Below are positions 63,861 to 64,000 of a DNA stretch of 64,000 nt, piece by piece. The position numbers and the translations under genes were made by a program. The DNA lies in the NCBI RefSeq assembly GCF_040564635.1, contig NZ_CP159837.1:3769001-3833000 (forward strand), given 5' to 3'. A model generated the notes under the pieces. It saw only the letters and a program-made list of their open reading frames with translations. It ran no database searches and was not told the origin of the DNA. Source of the stretch: Planktothricoides raciborskii GIHE-MW2. Its GTDB lineage: Bacteria; Cyanobacteriota; Cyanobacteriia; Cyanobacteriales; Laspinemataceae. Position 1 is the stretch's first letter. The number at the start of each line of letters is the position of its first letter.

Positions 63861-64000
63861 TTAGCGATCGGACAAAAGGACTTGAGGCAGTCCCATGCTG
63901 TAATTGACCGCCCGACTGTTGAGGTTATAGCTAATCTTCCCCTGTTGCAGGAGCGATCGCACATAATGTTCCAAATCAGAACCAATGCGCCGCAAGTTAT
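63861..64000 (-). CDS. Conserved protein, C-terminal end only
   Basis: The gene enters from the right edge; 46 codons are visible ([20 protein letters not shown], then [20 protein letters not shown], then LLSDR and TAA at 63861-63863). The reading frame looks like real coding sequence (helical, charged). I do not recognise the family from this part. Confidence 0.55.
   Translation of the reverse strand, partial: NLRRIGSDLEHYVRSLLQQGKISYNLNSRAVNYSMGLPQVLLSDR

Overview
The window is chromosomal DNA from a filamentous cyanobacterium. The octamer GCGATCGC (HIP1) is dense throughout. Several products are largely confined to cyanobacteria: a CpcT/CpeT bilin lyase, the photosystem-II-type S4 protein, DUF2996 and DUF3598 proteins, a GvpF/L gas-vesicle remnant and a first-family (DesC-type) fatty-acid desaturase. 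The many intergenic palindromes and short tandem repeats suggest an Oscillatoria/Phormidium-like genome; I do not assign a genus. There is no rRNA operon and no CRISPR array. One tRNA (Phe-GAA) is present.

Layout. 0-7.2 kb: a partial zinc-finger gene, an HTH-plus-nuclease-like protein, an orphan antitoxin, a NfeD + two-flotillin membrane operon and two paralogous Cys-rich proteins. 7.6-10.3 kb: proS and recR; recR apparently uses an ATT start codon. 10.5-14.7 kb: a MotA/ExbB-like channel, an OmpA-domain stator partner resembling ZorA/ZorB of Zorya defence, and a patatin phospholipase. 15-16.9 kb: a decayed giant Ser/Thr kinase. 17-29.5 kb: three dynamin-like GTPases and a small membrane protein, interrupted by a large RTX/Calx-beta protein set in repeat arrays. 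29.8-33 kb: ilvA, a 97-bp tandem repeat, an IS630-type HTH fragment and a ferredoxin. 33-44.3 kb: a repeat-invaded stretch where palindromes and low-complexity repeats lie inside reading frames (kinase, MazG-like duplicated protein, gvpF/L pseudogene with a MITE, GT39 glycosyltransferase, PPC-domain protein). 44.5-52 kb: housekeeping genes (tRNA-Phe, fabG, desaturase, DUF3598, cpcT-like, prmA, serA). 53.7-57.2 kb: a CheY/CheC/hybrid-kinase signalling operon. 57.5-64 kb: S4 protein, DUF2996, two cyanobacterial proteins of unknown function, a PP2C phosphatase with an apparent amber truncation, and a partial gene.

How genes may work together. NfeD and the flotillins form a YuaF/FloT-like membrane-microdomain operon. 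The ion-driven ZorAB-like motor, the patatin and the dynamin cluster are all envelope-acting proteins next to one another and to decayed accessory genes; this is the best candidate here for an uncharacterised envelope-stress or anti-phage module, but that link is inference. CheY, CheC and the hybrid kinase (whose receiver has lost its phospho-Asp) form a coherent phosphorelay with its own phosphatase. The most pervasive feature is the palindrome AGAAACC(C/G)GGTTTCT: dozens of copies, arrayed in tandem between genes and also carried in frame inside coding sequences.
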